The position numbers and the translations under genes are program-made. The notes under the pieces are model-generated. The model made no database searches. It was not told where the DNA came from and saw only the letters and a program-made list of their open reading frames with translations. A stretch of 64,000 nt of DNA from Paucidesulfovibrio sp036541255 (GTDB lineage: Bacteria; Desulfobacterota; Desulfovibrionia; Desulfovibrionales; Desulfovibrionaceae). Position 1 is the first letter of the stretch; every line of letters starts with the position of its first letter. Below, one piece after another: positions 48,784-57,382 of this stretch. The DNA lies in contig JAZHDD010000035.1 of NCBI GenBank assembly GCA_036541255.1, forward strand, positions 1-64,000, given 5' to 3'.

Positions 48784-50886
48784 TTAACTCATCTTGACCT
48801 GGGCCAGGGAATGAATTCTCACATCTGCGGGAATCTCGGCCTGGGAGATTACCGGCAGGGTCGGCAGGAAACGCACCATGAGCTGGGCCAGATGGGACCG
48901 CAGATGCGGAGGCACGAGCAGGACGGGCGTTCCGTCCGTGCCTACGGCATTGTCCGTAGCGGCATTGATGGACTGTATGATCCGCTGCGCCAAGCCCGGC
49001 TCCAGGGCAAGATAGCCTCCGTTTTCCGACTGGCGCAGGCTGTCGTTCAGGGATTGGTCTATCTGCGAATCCAGGGTCAGGATGGGCAGGCTGTTGTCGC
49101 TGGCCAGATAGGGCTTGATGATGGTGCGGCCCATGCGGGAGCGGACATATTCCGTGAGCTGGGACGGATCCTGAATGGCGGTGCCGTAATCTGCAAGGGT
49201 TTCCACGATGGTCAGCAGGTCGCGGATGGACACGCTTTCCTGGACCAATCCCTGAAGGACTTTCTGGACAGTGCCCAACGGCAGGGTGCCGGGGGTGAGG
49301 TTTTCCACGGCCTTGGGTGCGCGCTTGGAAAGGTTGTCCAACAGGTCCTGTATTTCCTGACGCCCCAGGAATTCGTGCAGGTTGCGGCGGAAGACTTCGG
49401 TGAGATGCGTGGCCACGACGGTGGAGGGGTCCACCACCGTGTATCCGGCCAACATGGCTTCTTCCTTCTGAGCCTCGGGAATCCAGACAGCAGGCAGGTT
49501 GAAGGCGGGTTCCACTGTTTCCACGCCGTCGATGCGGTGTTTGGCGTCGCCAGGGTCCATGGCCAGGAAATGGTCGATGAGAATTTCCGCCGAAGCCACG
49601 GGATTGCCCTTGATGAGCACGCGGTATTCGCCGGGCTTGAGCTGAAGATTGTCGCGCAGGTGGAGCGACGGAATGATGACGCCCATGTCCAAGGCGAACT
49701 GCCGCCGGATGGAGCGGATGCGGGAAAGCAGGTTGCCGCTCTGCTCTTCGTCCACCAGGGGGATCAGGCCGTAGCCCACTTCCAGTTCGAGCTGGTCCAG
49801 GGGCAACAGGCTTTGCACTTCTTCCGGGGTATCCAGAGTGGGCACGTCCTTGGATTTGCCCGCCTTGGAAGAGTCCTCGAGTTGCGCGTGCTGGTTTTTG
49901 GAAAGATGGCTCAGCCCGAAGATGATGCCCGAGAGCAGGAAGAAGGGGATGGTGGGCATGCCCGGCACGATGCCGAAGATCAGAAGGATGCCGGAAACCA
50001 GCTTCAGGGCGCGGTGGTGATAGGTCAGCTGGCCGAGGAATTCTTCGCCCATCTTGGCTTCGGCTGCGGCGCGCGAAACGATCAGGCCCGCCGAGGTGGA
50101 AATGATCAGCGAGGGGATGGTGGCGACCAGGCCGTCACCGATGGTCAGCAGGGTATACGTGGAAGCGGCGTCGCGCCAGTCCATGCCTTTCTGCAGTATG
50201 CCGATGAGAAAGCCGCCGATGATGTTGACCATGGTGATCATCATGCCGGCCTTGACGTCACCGGAAACGAACTTGCCCGCACCGTCCATGGCGCCGTAAA
50301 AGTCGGCTTCGCGGCGGATGCGTTCGCGTTGGAGCAGTGCTTCCTTCTCGTCGATGAGTCCGGCATTGAGGTCCGCCTCGATGGCCATCTGTTTGCCGGG
50401 CATGGCGTCCAGGGTGAAGCGGGCAGCGACTTCGGCGATACGCGTTGTACCGCTGACGATGACGGTCTTGTTGAGAATGAAGAGAATCATGAAGATGACG
50501 ATGCCGATGACGTAGTTGCCGCCGACAACGAATTCTCCGAAGCTTTGAATGACCGAGCCTGCAGCGCCGGTGCCTTCATCTCCGTAGAGCAGGATGACTC
50601 GCGTGGTGGCCACGTTCAAAGCCAGTCGGAGTAGGGTGGTGACCAGCAGAAGCGACGGGAAAATCGAGAATTCCAGGGGCGAGGTCATAAACATGGATGT
50701 GATCAGAACCACCATGGCCAGGGAGATGCTTACGGTGAGCATGAAATCCAGGAACATGGTGGGCAGCGGGACGAGCATCACGAAAAGGATGATGACGACG
50801 CCGCCGGCAAGAAGAATGTCGCCCTGCTTGGCGAAGCGCTGGTAGTCGATGTTGTTCAGAATTGTTTTCGCGCCGGGTCCAGCCAT
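48784..50886 (-). CDS. flhA: Flagellar export apparatus protein FlhA
   Basis: FlhA is the large export-gate subunit. The 700-residue protein has about eight helices in the first half, the conserved FHIPEP-like loop (AEVAARFTLDAMPGKQMAIEADLNAGLIDEKEAL) and a large cytoplasmic domain that binds chaperones (LELEVGYGLIPLVD to the end). ATG 50886 is preferred, with GAGGTG 8 bases upstream; a GTG at 50904 precedes the ribosome site. It lies 50 bases after flhB. Confidence 0.95.
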   Translation of the reverse strand: MAGPGAKTILNNIDYQRFAKQGDILLAGGVVIILFVMLVPLPTMFLDFMLTVSISLAMVVLITSMFMTSPLEFSIFPSLLLVTTLLRLALNVATTRVILLYGDEGTGAAGSVIQSFGEFVVGGNYVIGIVIFMILFILNKTVIVSGTTRIAEVAARFTLDAMPGKQMAIEADLNAGLIDEKEALLQRERIRREADFYGAMDGAGKFVSGDVKAGMMITMVNIIGGFLIGILQKGMDWRDAASTYTLLTIGDGLVATIPSLIISTSAGLIVSRAAAEAKMGEEFLGQLTYHHRALKLVSGILLIFGIVPGMPTIPFFLLSGIIFGLSHLSKNQHAQLEDSSKAGKSKDVPTLDTPEEVQSLLPLDQLELEVGYGLIPLVDEEQSGNLLSRIRSIRRQFALDMGVIIPSLHLRDNLQLKPGEYRVLIKGNPVASAEILIDHFLAMDPGDAKHRIDGVETVEPAFNLPAVWIPEAQKEEAMLAGYTVVDPSTVVATHLTEVFRRNLHEFLGRQEIQDLLDNLSKRAPKAVENLTPGTLPLGTVQKVLQGLVQESVSIRDLLTIVETLADYGTAIQDPSQLTEYVRSRMGRTIIKPYLASDNSLPILTLDSQIDQSLNDSLRQSENGGYLALEPGLAQRIIQSINAATDNAVGTDGTPVLLVPPHLRSHLAQLMVRFLPTLPVISQAEIPADVRIHSLAQVKMS

Positions 50887-50936
50887 AATATTGACACCTC
50901 GCACAAGCGGTTGCAGGGCAGTTGTGGAGCTGGGAA

Positions 50937-52010
50937 TCAGCGGCGGGTGCGGAATTTATCGAGTCGGGCCAGAATTGCGGCCACCGCCTGGAACAGCTCC
51001 TCGGGGATTGTTTCCCCGATCTCTACCTGCTTATACAAAGCCTGTGCCAGTGGCTTGTCTTCCCGGATGGGAATGTTGTTTTGTCGGGCGATTTCCTTGA
51101 TGCGTTCGGCCACTTCCCCGGCTCCCTTGGCCAGCACTAGAGGGGCGGGAGCCAGTAAAGGGTTGTAGCTCAGGGCCAGGGCCAGATGTGCAGGGTTGGT
51201 GATGACGACATCGGCCTTGGGCACGTTTTCCATCATGCGCCGGGCCATGGTTTGCATCATCTTCTGGCGTTGCGCCGCCTTGATTTTGGGATCGCCTTCA
51301 GCCTGTTTGCGTTCGTCCTTGGTTTCATCCTTGGTCATCTTGAGCTGTTCTTCGTAGTTCCAGCGCGTGTAGACGAGGTCCAGGATGGCGATGATCATCA
51401 TCGGTACCAAAGCATAACAGGCCATCTTATAGCCGATGCTCAGAATGTAGGCGGCAATGCCGCCCGGGGTCATATCGAAAAGCGTGGGTAGTTTTGGATA
51501 TTCCTGCATCAATATGATTACGGGCGCCACGCCCACGGCAAAGGCCTGTCCTACGCTGCGGCCCAGCCGGATAAACGCCTGCGGGCTGATGAGCAGTTTT
51601 TTGATGCCTTTGGTGAGATTGAACATTTGGGCGAACTTGGGCCGAAAGACCTGCGTGGTCCAGAGGCTGCCCACCTGGAGGCGCATGGTGATGTAGGCCA
51701 TTACTGCGATGATCAGGAGCACAGGCATGACGATGAAAGCCATTTCCTGGATGCCCCAGACAAAAAGTTCGTAGGCCTTTTGCTTGTCGATTTCCAATCC
51801 CAGGCTGTCCTTGAAGGACCAGCGATAGACCTTCATGAGGCGTTCGTAGATGTAGGGCATGAGAAAACGCAAGGCAATGATGCCCGCAAGCAGGGTCATG
51901 ACCTTCCCCATTTCGGCGCTTTTGGGGACGTTGCCTTTTTTGCGCGCCTGCTTTCGCCTTTTGGGGGTGGCTTTTTCTGTTTTGCTCGGATCTTCCTGAC
52001 CGAATGCCAT
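50937..52010 (-). CDS. flhB: Flagellar export switch protein FlhB, NPAH variant
   Basis: FlhB controls substrate switching from hook to filament and normally cleaves itself between Asn and Pro of NPTH. The 357-residue protein has the basic N-terminus (KTEKATPKRRKQARKKGNVPKS), four helices, and the cytoplasmic domain with VVITNPAHLALALSYNP. The site reads NPAH (272-275) instead of NPTH; the Asn-Pro pair needed for cleavage is kept. It lies 9 bases after fliR. Confidence 0.95.
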   Translation of the reverse strand: MAFGQEDPSKTEKATPKRRKQARKKGNVPKSAEMGKVMTLLAGIIALRFLMPYIYERLMKVYRWSFKDSLGLEIDKQKAYELFVWGIQEMAFIVMPVLLIIAVMAYITMRLQVGSLWTTQVFRPKFAQMFNLTKGIKKLLISPQAFIRLGRSVGQAFAVGVAPVIILMQEYPKLPTLFDMTPGGIAAYILSIGYKMACYALVPMMIIAILDLVYTRWNYEEQLKMTKDETKDERKQAEGDPKIKAAQRQKMMQTMARRMMENVPKADVVITNPAHLALALSYNPLLAPAPLVLAKGAGEVAERIKEIARQNNIPIREDKPLAQALYKQVEIGETIPEELFQAVAAILARLDKFRTRR

Positions 52011-52019
52011 GAGGTTCCC

Positions 52020-52814
52020 CTAGCCGCCCGAGCCCGATCCTAGGCCCTTGAGTATATTGATGTAGAGTCCGTCCAGGCCTTGTATATAATTCCCTACGTA
52101 GCTGCTTAAAATGTCGAAGAGAAAGCCGAGGAAGAAGAAGCCCACGGCGATTTTGACGGGGAAGCCGAGCACGAGGACGTGCATCTGCGGCGCGGCGCGT
52201 CCGATGAGCGCCAGGGACAGGTCTACCATGAACAGAGCGGCCATGACCGGTGCTGCGATACGGATGGCAAGGATGAAGAGCTGGCGTGAGAAATCAAAAA
52301 CGGTTTCCGCCACTTCCGGACTGATGAACAGTGTGCCCGGCGGCACCAACTCAAAGCTTTTCGCCAGGGCCGAGAGCAAATGCAGGGGGCCATTGAGCAC
52401 CAGGAAGGTGAGCATCGTGATCATATACAGGAAGTGGGCCGTTACTGCTTCGCTGGCTCCCGTCAACGGGTCCACCACGTTGACCATGGCGAAACCCATT
52501 TGAAAGCCAACAAGCTGGCCACCTGTCTGCACGGCCGCGAAAAGAAATTGGACCATCATGCCCATGATCAGGCCGAGCATGATTTCGCCCAGAAACATCA
52601 GGGCTATTTCCCACATGTTGGCGGGCATGAGTGTGCCCGGAAAGGAGAGCTGTGGCCAGACCGCGAGGGTCAGGACCAGCACCAGGGCGGCCTTGACCGG
52701 GTTCGGGACGGATTTTCCTCCGAAGAAAGGCAATAAAAAGAGCACGACGCTGATTCTGAACAGCGTGAGGTAGAAGCTCATGAGCTGATTGGGATCAAAA
52801 TGGAAAATATCCAT
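52020..52814 (-). CDS. fliR: Flagellar export apparatus protein FliR
   Basis: FliR is a membrane subunit of the flagellar export gate, with FliP and FliQ (not in this window). The 264-residue protein has about six helices and family pieces LFRISVVLFLLPFFGG, GQLVGFQMGFAMVNVVDP and APVMAALFMVDLSLALIGRAAPQMHVLVLGFPVKI. It is first in the run fliR-flhB-flhA-flhF-fleN-fliA-cheY-fliL. No ribosome site is seen before ATG 52814; a sigma54-like element lies just upstream. Confidence 0.94.
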   Translation of the reverse strand: MDIFHFDPNQLMSFYLTLFRISVVLFLLPFFGGKSVPNPVKAALVLVLTLAVWPQLSFPGTLMPANMWEIALMFLGEIMLGLIMGMMVQFLFAAVQTGGQLVGFQMGFAMVNVVDPLTGASEAVTAHFLYMITMLTFLVLNGPLHLLSALAKSFELVPPGTLFISPEVAETVFDFSRQLFILAIRIAAPVMAALFMVDLSLALIGRAAPQMHVLVLGFPVKIAVGFFFLGFLFDILSSYVGNYIQGLDGLYINILKGLGSGSGG

Positions 52815-52824
52815 GTGTTGCCCA

Positions 52825-52841
52825 TTGCAAGCTGTGGTCCA
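52825..52841 (-). promoter_or_regulatory. Sigma54-like promoter element upstream of fliR
   Basis: On the minus strand TGGACCACAGCTTGCAA matches the sigma54 core: GG and GC are 10 bases apart, and TT precedes GC. The predicted start is at about 52815, just before the fliR ATG, so the message would be almost leaderless. This is a single match by eye. Confidence 0.35.
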
Positions 52842-52893
52842 GGCCGCGCAACAACGAGGCGGGGCATTGATTGTCGAGAAAGATCATATAATC

Positions 52894-52935
52894 AAAACGC
52901 CCTCTTGGAAAGAAAAGCTTTCCGGAGGGCGTTTT
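52894..52935 (-). terminator. Terminator after the M23 peptidase gene
   Basis: AAAACGCCCTC (52894-52904) and GAGGGCGTTTT (52925-52935) are perfectly complementary, with inner arms GGAAAG/CTTTCC. Both strands end in TTTT, so it can work in both directions; it separates the M23 gene from fliR. Confidence 0.88.
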
Positions 52936-52963
52936 GGGGACCGCAAGGTGTAAATCTGCAATG

Positions 52964-53869
52964 TCAGTTCAGAATATAGTGCCTGGGGTCCACGGGGACG
53001 CCTGAAAGGCGGACTTCGTAGTGCAGGTGTGGGCCGGTGCTGCGGCCTGTGTTGCCGACCTGCCCGATCACGGCGCCGCGTTCAATTTCCTGACCGACCT
53101 TGACGTCGATGGACTGCATATGCGCAAAGCGGGTGATCAGGTTGGAGTTGTGCACGATCTTGATAGTCAGGCCGTAGGAACCGTCGCGGCCCGCAAAGAT
53201 GACCTTGCCCGTGGCCGGGGCGAATACCGGAGTGCCTTCAGGTGCGGAAATGTCGATACCTTTGTGGAACTCGCGTTTGCCCGTGAACTTGGAAACGCGG
53301 GGGCCAAAGTCCGAAGTGACCCAGCCTGCGGCAGGCCAGACAGAAGGCGTGGTTTCCAGGATGTCCTCGTGGGTGCGCAGGGTCTGTAGTATTTCCTGCT
53401 GGCGCACTTCTTCGAGTCGTGCTTCCACGTTGAGTTGATTCAGGAATTCGTGCATCTTGCGCGCCAGCAGCTCCTGTCGGTACAGAGGCAGGTAGCCATC
53501 GGCAAAATCGGCACTGGTGGAACCGCCCTGGGGGCTGACGGTTTCGCCGGAATCCTGGTCGATATTCATCATTACGCGCAACTTGGAGTCGAAATCCCGG
53601 ATGCGTGAAAGGTTTTCCTGAAGGTTGGATATTTTTTGGGAGAGGGAAAGGAGTTGTGTCTTCTGTTCTTGAACGACCTTTTCTGAAATGGCGAGGCCGC
53701 GCTCCAGCAGGGAGTGGTTGCCGTAATATTTCCAAAGATAGATGTTGCCTGCGGCAAGTGCGGCCATGAGGAAAAAGAGACTGAAAACCATCCAGCCACG
53801 AACCTGGAATTTCCGGCACGACCCCTGTTTGTCTTTGAAGACCACAATGTGGTATTTTTTAAAAAGCAT
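52964..53869 (-). CDS. M23 family metallopeptidase (murein endopeptidase type)
   Basis: The 301-residue protein has an N-terminal membrane helix (about 25-48), a coiled coil (about 55-100) and a C-terminal LytM/M23 domain. Zinc ligands are seen: HKGIDIS (His and Asp) and HLHYEVR (His-x-His). It is likely anchored in the inner membrane and faces the periplasm, cutting or sensing peptidoglycan. All catalytic residues are present, so it is probably active rather than an EnvC-like activator. The 70-base gap upstream is unremarkable. Confidence 0.9.
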   Translation of the reverse strand: MLFKKYHIVVFKDKQGSCRKFQVRGWMVFSLFFLMAALAAGNIYLWKYYGNHSLLERGLAISEKVVQEQKTQLLSLSQKISNLQENLSRIRDFDSKLRVMMNIDQDSGETVSPQGGSTSADFADGYLPLYRQELLARKMHEFLNQLNVEARLEEVRQQEILQTLRTHEDILETTPSVWPAAGWVTSDFGPRVSKFTGKREFHKGIDISAPEGTPVFAPATGKVIFAGRDGSYGLTIKIVHNSNLITRFAHMQSIDVKVGQEIERGAVIGQVGNTGRSTGPHLHYEVRLSGVPVDPRHYILN

Positions 53870-53939
53870 TGGTATTCCAGGTCGTTGAGTAGTGTCGAGC
53901 GTCAGGGCGAACTTTCTGTTCCTGTTGTCGGGCTATACT

Positions 53940-54686
53940 CTAGAGTCTCTGCAAGGTCAAGTCCAGTTGGTATCGTCTAAGCGCATTGAATACCTTGTTT
54001 TTTGTCCCTTTCCCAATGGTCATGCAGCCTTCGAGCGCAGTGTGGATGTCCGAGCGGCGGGTGCTGCCGCTGGAGGGACAGGCATTTTTCCAAATGGGCA
54101 ATTCCCATTGCTTTGCGGCAAGTTTGATGAATTTTTTTTCTACGAAAAGAGCTGGTCTGATGACTTGTAGTTGACCGCCAAAAAACGGTTCGTTGGCAGT
54201 CAGTCCGTCCACCCGTCCGTTTTGAAAGATGTTCATGAAGAACGTGTCCACCAGATCGTCGGTGTTGTGCCCCAGGGCCAGATGGGTCAGTCCGTATTCT
54301 CCACATAATTTAAACAGGCGCTTGCGGCGTAACCAACTACAGTAGAAGCAGGCGGAATCCGAGCGGTTTTCCTTGGAATGAGCCCGTGGACCGTGGTCTG
54401 ATGTTTCCATGTGTGCGGCAATACCGTTTTCAGCGCACCATTTCGCCAGGGGTTTGTGGTCGTCAGGGACAAACCCAGGATTGACGTGCAGCACCATGAT
54501 TTCTAAGGGGAAAGGCACAATGCGCTGGCGAATGGTCATGACCTTGAGCAGGGTGAAGCTGTCCACCCCGCCGGAAACCGCGATTCCTATGCGTGCGCCT
54601 GGGCTGACCATGGCGGTCTTCTGCATGAGCATACCCGTTGTGGCCACGCATTTTTTCTGGGCGTACGACATTTTAATGCGGGACAT
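53940..54686 (-). CDS. TtcA-like tRNA thiolation protein
   Basis: The 248-residue protein has the PP-loop IAVSGGVDSFTLL that adenylates RNA, CFYCSWLRRKRLF (a redox/iron-sulfur CxxC pair) and LALGHNTDDLVDTFFMNIF. These match TtcA, which makes 2-thiocytidine at position 32 of certain tRNAs. TtuA-like proteins are an alternative. It uses ATP, an iron-sulfur cluster and a sulfur donor. ATG 54686 is preferred because AAGGAG lies 5 bases upstream. The gene is divergent from rpoZ. Confidence 0.85.
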   Translation of the reverse strand: MSRIKMSYAQKKCVATTGMLMQKTAMVSPGARIGIAVSGGVDSFTLLKVMTIRQRIVPFPLEIMVLHVNPGFVPDDHKPLAKWCAENGIAAHMETSDHGPRAHSKENRSDSACFYCSWLRRKRLFKLCGEYGLTHLALGHNTDDLVDTFFMNIFQNGRVDGLTANEPFFGGQLQVIRPALFVEKKFIKLAAKQWELPIWKNACPSSGSTRRSDIHTALEGCMTIGKGTKNKVFNALRRYQLDLTLQRL

Positions 54687-54823
54687 CACGACTCCTTGTG
54701 TGGGGACCGCTTTGGATAGTGGTTTTTGCCTTGACTTGCAAGGGATGAACGGCTAATTTTACCCGCTTCGCGGAACGGTGTGCTCTCAGCGCGTAGAAAT
54801 CGCAAGAAAAAGTGCTTTGGGAG

Positions 54824-54851
54824 TTGACACGCCGTTCTATTGCATTACCAT
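54824..54851 (+). promoter_or_regulatory. Sigma70-type promoter for rpoZ-dnaJ
   Basis: TTGACA (54824-54829) and TACCAT (54846-54851) are 16 bases apart; a TG occurs just upstream of the second box. The ribosome site GGAG at 54891-54894 precedes rpoZ. Confidence 0.55.
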
Positions 54852-54899
54852 TTTCCGATCCTGTCCGTATGCTCTGCGGACAATTCACGAGGAGACGCC

Positions 54900-55130
54900 A
54901 TGGCGAGAATCACAGTCGAAGATTGCCTGGAAAAAATCGACAACCGTTTTCTCATTGTGCAGATGGCCATCAAGCGGGTCAAGCAGTACCGTGAAGGGTA
55001 CGAGCCCCTGGTGGAGTCCAAGAATAAGGAAGCCGTTACGGCCTTGCGCGAGATTGCGGCCGGAAAAGTCCTTCCCGATCGGAGTCTGCCGGAAGCAGGC
55101 ATCCAGATCGATGCCGACATTGCTGAATAG
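54900..55130 (+). CDS. rpoZ: RNA polymerase omega subunit
   Basis: The 76-residue protein starts MARITVEDCLEKIDNRFLIV, the diagnostic opening of RpoZ, followed by AIKRVKQYREGYEPLV and a short acidic tail. Omega helps fold the beta-prime subunit and binds ppGpp in some bacteria. ATG 54900 is preceded by GGAG; the earlier start at 54840 is not supported. It is 2 bases upstream of dnaJ. Confidence 0.94.
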   Translation: MARITVEDCLEKIDNRFLIVQMAIKRVKQYREGYEPLVESKNKEAVTALREIAAGKVLPDRSLPEAGIQIDADIAE

Positions 55131-55132
55131 GT

Positions 55133-56248
55133 ATGGCTAAACGGGATTTCTATGAAGTCCTCGGCGTGGCGCGCGAAGCCTCCGAGGACGAAATCAAACG
55201 GGCATACCGCAAGCTCGCCTTCGAGTATCATCCTGATCGCAACCCCGACAACCCCGAGTCCGAGAGCAAGTTCAAGGAAGCCGCCGAGGCTTACGATATC
55301 TTGCGTGATTCGGAAAAAAGGCAACGCTATGACCAGTTCGGTCATTCCGGCGTCGAGGGCAACGGCTTCTCCGGATTTTCTTCGACGGAAGATATTTTCG
55401 GAGCGTTCAGCGATATTTTTGGCGAATTCTTCGGGTTCAGTTCGGCCCGGCGGGGACGCAGTCGCGCCCAGGCCGGAGCTGATTTGCGCTATTCCCTGAC
55501 AGTTTCCTTTTATGACGCGGCCAAGGGCGCGGAGGTGGACCTCCGGTTGCCCAAGGATGAAGTCTGCGAGGAATGCAAGGGCAGCGGTGCCAAACCTGGC
55601 TCTACTCCCGAGACCTGTCCTCAATGTCACGGCGCCGGAGCGGTGCAGCAGGCCCAGGGGTTCTTCCGTATTTCCGTGACCTGTCCCTCCTGTCATGGCC
55701 GGGGGCAAGTCATTACCGAACCCTGTCCATCCTGCGGTGGGCGGGGCATCGTGCGCCAGACGCGCAATCTCAAGGTACGCATTCCCGCCGGTGTGGACGA
55801 CGGCTCACGCCTGCGTCTGCGTGGTGAGGGTGAACCTGGCCTGCACGGTGGCCCTCCCGGCGACCTCTTCGTGGATATTCGCGTCGAGCCGGACAAGGTT
55901 TTTCGCAGGCAGGCGCAAGACTTGATTGTGAGCCAGGAGGTCAGCTTCGTGCAGGCCGCCCTGGGCGACAAGATCAAGGTGCCCACCCTGGATGATACCG
56001 TCACCGTGGACGTGCCCAAGGGCACGCAGAGCGGTGAGGTCTTCCGTCTCAAAGGATTGGGGCTGCCGCATTTGGGCAGCTCGCATAGCGGTGATTTGCT
56101 CGTGGAAGTCCGGGTTAAGACGCCCACCAAACTTTCCAAACGACAGGAAGAACTGCTTCGCGAGTTCCAATCGCTTGAGGAGCAAAAACCCATGAATAAG
56201 GCCAAGAATTTTTTCAAGAAGGCCAAGGACAAGGTCATGGGCGAATAG
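55133..56248 (+). CDS. dnaJ: Chaperone protein DnaJ
   Basis: The 371-residue protein is a full type I DnaJ: J domain with HPD (YHPDRNPDNPE, about 33-35), a Gly/Phe-rich linker (GFSGFSSTEDIFGAF), four zinc-finger CxxCxGxG repeats (CEECKGSGA, CPQCHGAG, CPSCHGRG, CPSCGGRG) and a C-terminal substrate-binding domain (VPTLDDTVTVDVPKGTQSGEVFRLKG). It stimulates DnaK ATPase activity. dnaK is not adjacent. It is coupled to rpoZ. Confidence 0.96.
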   Translation: MAKRDFYEVLGVAREASEDEIKRAYRKLAFEYHPDRNPDNPESESKFKEAAEAYDILRDSEKRQRYDQFGHSGVEGNGFSGFSSTEDIFGAFSDIFGEFFGFSSARRGRSRAQAGADLRYSLTVSFYDAAKGAEVDLRLPKDEVCEECKGSGAKPGSTPETCPQCHGAGAVQQAQGFFRISVTCPSCHGRGQVITEPCPSCGGRGIVRQTRNLKVRIPAGVDDGSRLRLRGEGEPGLHGGPPGDLFVDIRVEPDKVFRRQAQDLIVSQEVSFVQAALGDKIKVPTLDDTVTVDVPKGTQSGEVFRLKGLGLPHLGSSHSGDLLVEVRVKTPTKLSKRQEELLREFQSLEEQKPMNKAKNFFKKAKDKVMGE

Positions 56249-56281
56249 TCGGGGTCGGTTTATCCGTCCTCGCAACCGATC

Positions 56282-56965
56282 ATGTCAACTTTTCGAAATG
56301 AATATTACGCCGGTGCACGGGCGCTTTTGCCCATAGTGCCCGGCGTTTTACCTTTTGCCGCCATTTGCGGCATGGCCGCTGTGGACGCGGGCATGACCGT
56401 GCCCGAGGCGTTCGGTTTTTCCTTCATCGTCAATGCCGGCGCTTCCCAATTGGCTGCGTTGCAATTGCTGGGAGTGGACGCCGGTTTCGCCGTGGTCGTC
56501 CTGGCCGTGCTCGTGGTCAATTTGCGTTTCATCATGTATTCGGCAAGCACAGCTCCCTATCTGCGCACGGCTCCGGTCTGGGCGCGTTTTTTGGGGGGCT
56601 ACATCCTGTCTGATCAAGCATTTGCTATTTCCGTGGTGCAATTGGAAAAGGGAGCGTCCTTCCGGTTTTACATAGGTGCGGCCGTGCTTATGTATCTTGC
56701 TTGGCAAACAGGCAATGCGCTGGGCGTCCTGCTTGGGGCTTTTGTTCCCCCTGCCTGGGAACTGGATTTCGCCGTGCCCCTCTGCTTTTTGGCGCTGATC
56801 TTTCCCGTGCTGCGTGATCGGCCTTGCGGGCTGGCTGCTGTTGTCGGCGGTGTGGTGGCCGTGGCTGCGGCGGCACTGCCGTATAATTTGGGACTCATGG
56901 CAGGGGCCGCGTCCGGCATTTCCGCCGGGCTGCTGGCCGAAGCACGGCTGGGCAGGTCCTCGTGA
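56282..56965 (+). CDS. azlC: AzlC family branched-chain amino acid exporter subunit
   Basis: The 227-residue membrane protein resembles AzlC (FRNEYYAGARALLPIVPGVLPFAAICG; VNAGASQLAALQLLGVDAG; VLVVNLRFIMYSASTAPYL), the large subunit of branched-chain amino acid exporters. It works with AzlD, whose GTG start overlaps its stop as GTGA. In a cell that makes leucine this pair could relieve overflow. About seven helices are visible. It follows dnaJ by 33 bases. Confidence 0.92.
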   Translation: MSTFRNEYYAGARALLPIVPGVLPFAAICGMAAVDAGMTVPEAFGFSFIVNAGASQLAALQLLGVDAGFAVVVLAVLVVNLRFIMYSASTAPYLRTAPVWARFLGGYILSDQAFAISVVQLEKGASFRFYIGAAVLMYLAWQTGNALGVLLGAFVPPAWELDFAVPLCFLALIFPVLRDRPCGLAAVVGGVVAVAAAALPYNLGLMAGAASGISAGLLAEARLGRSS

Positions 56966-57327
56966 CTAGCGCAGTGGAAAACGTGACCACGGGGTTGGGC
57001 GGTCTGAGCGGCATATGGCTCTGGTTGCTGTTTCTGGCCTGCGGCCTGGTTACCGTCTGTGAGCGGCTCTCCTTCATCCTGGTATTCGGACGGCGCGAAA
57101 TGCCCGCTTGGCTGCTGCGCGCTCTGCGCTACGTCCCGCCAGCAGTGCTCTCCGCCCTGGTTTTTCCCGCCATCCTGCGGCACGGCGGCCAGCTTGATAT
57201 TTCTCTGGACAACCACCGTCTTCTCGCTGCCTTGCTGGCCTGTGTGGTTGCCTGGCGGTTCAAGAATTTGCTTTGGACCATTGTCACCGGCATGGTCGCT
57301 CTCTGGCTCTTGAGCGCATTCGCATAA
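56962..57327 (+). CDS. azlD: AzlD family branched-chain amino acid exporter subunit
   Basis: The 121-residue protein has four hydrophobic helices and AzlD-like pieces (LVTVCERLSFILVFGRREMPAWLLRALRYVPPAVLSALVFPAIL). It is the small partner of AzlC. The start GTG 56962 overlaps azlC by 4 bases. It ends just before a bidirectional terminator. Confidence 0.9.
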   Translation: MTSAVENVTTGLGGLSGIWLWLLFLACGLVTVCERLSFILVFGRREMPAWLLRALRYVPPAVLSALVFPAILRHGGQLDISLDNHRLLAALLACVVAWRFKNLLWTIVTGMVALWLLSAFA

Positions 57328-57328
57328 A

Positions 57329-57357
57329 AAAAGGCGACCCAACCCGGGCCGCCTTTT
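57329..57357. terminator. Bidirectional terminator between azlD and hisF
   Basis: AAAAGGCG (57329-57336) pairs with CGCCTTTT (57350-57357), with an inner CCC/GGG. Both strands end in a T run, so it can stop convergent azlD and hisF transcripts. Confidence 0.85.
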
Positions 57358-57382
57358 CCTTCTCGCCTAATTTCTTCGAACG

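Noticed and set aside
48682..50634. A 650-codon plus-strand frame opposite flhA
   Set aside because: Low-complexity translation rich in Gly, His and Asp, typical of the antisense strand of a GC-rich gene.
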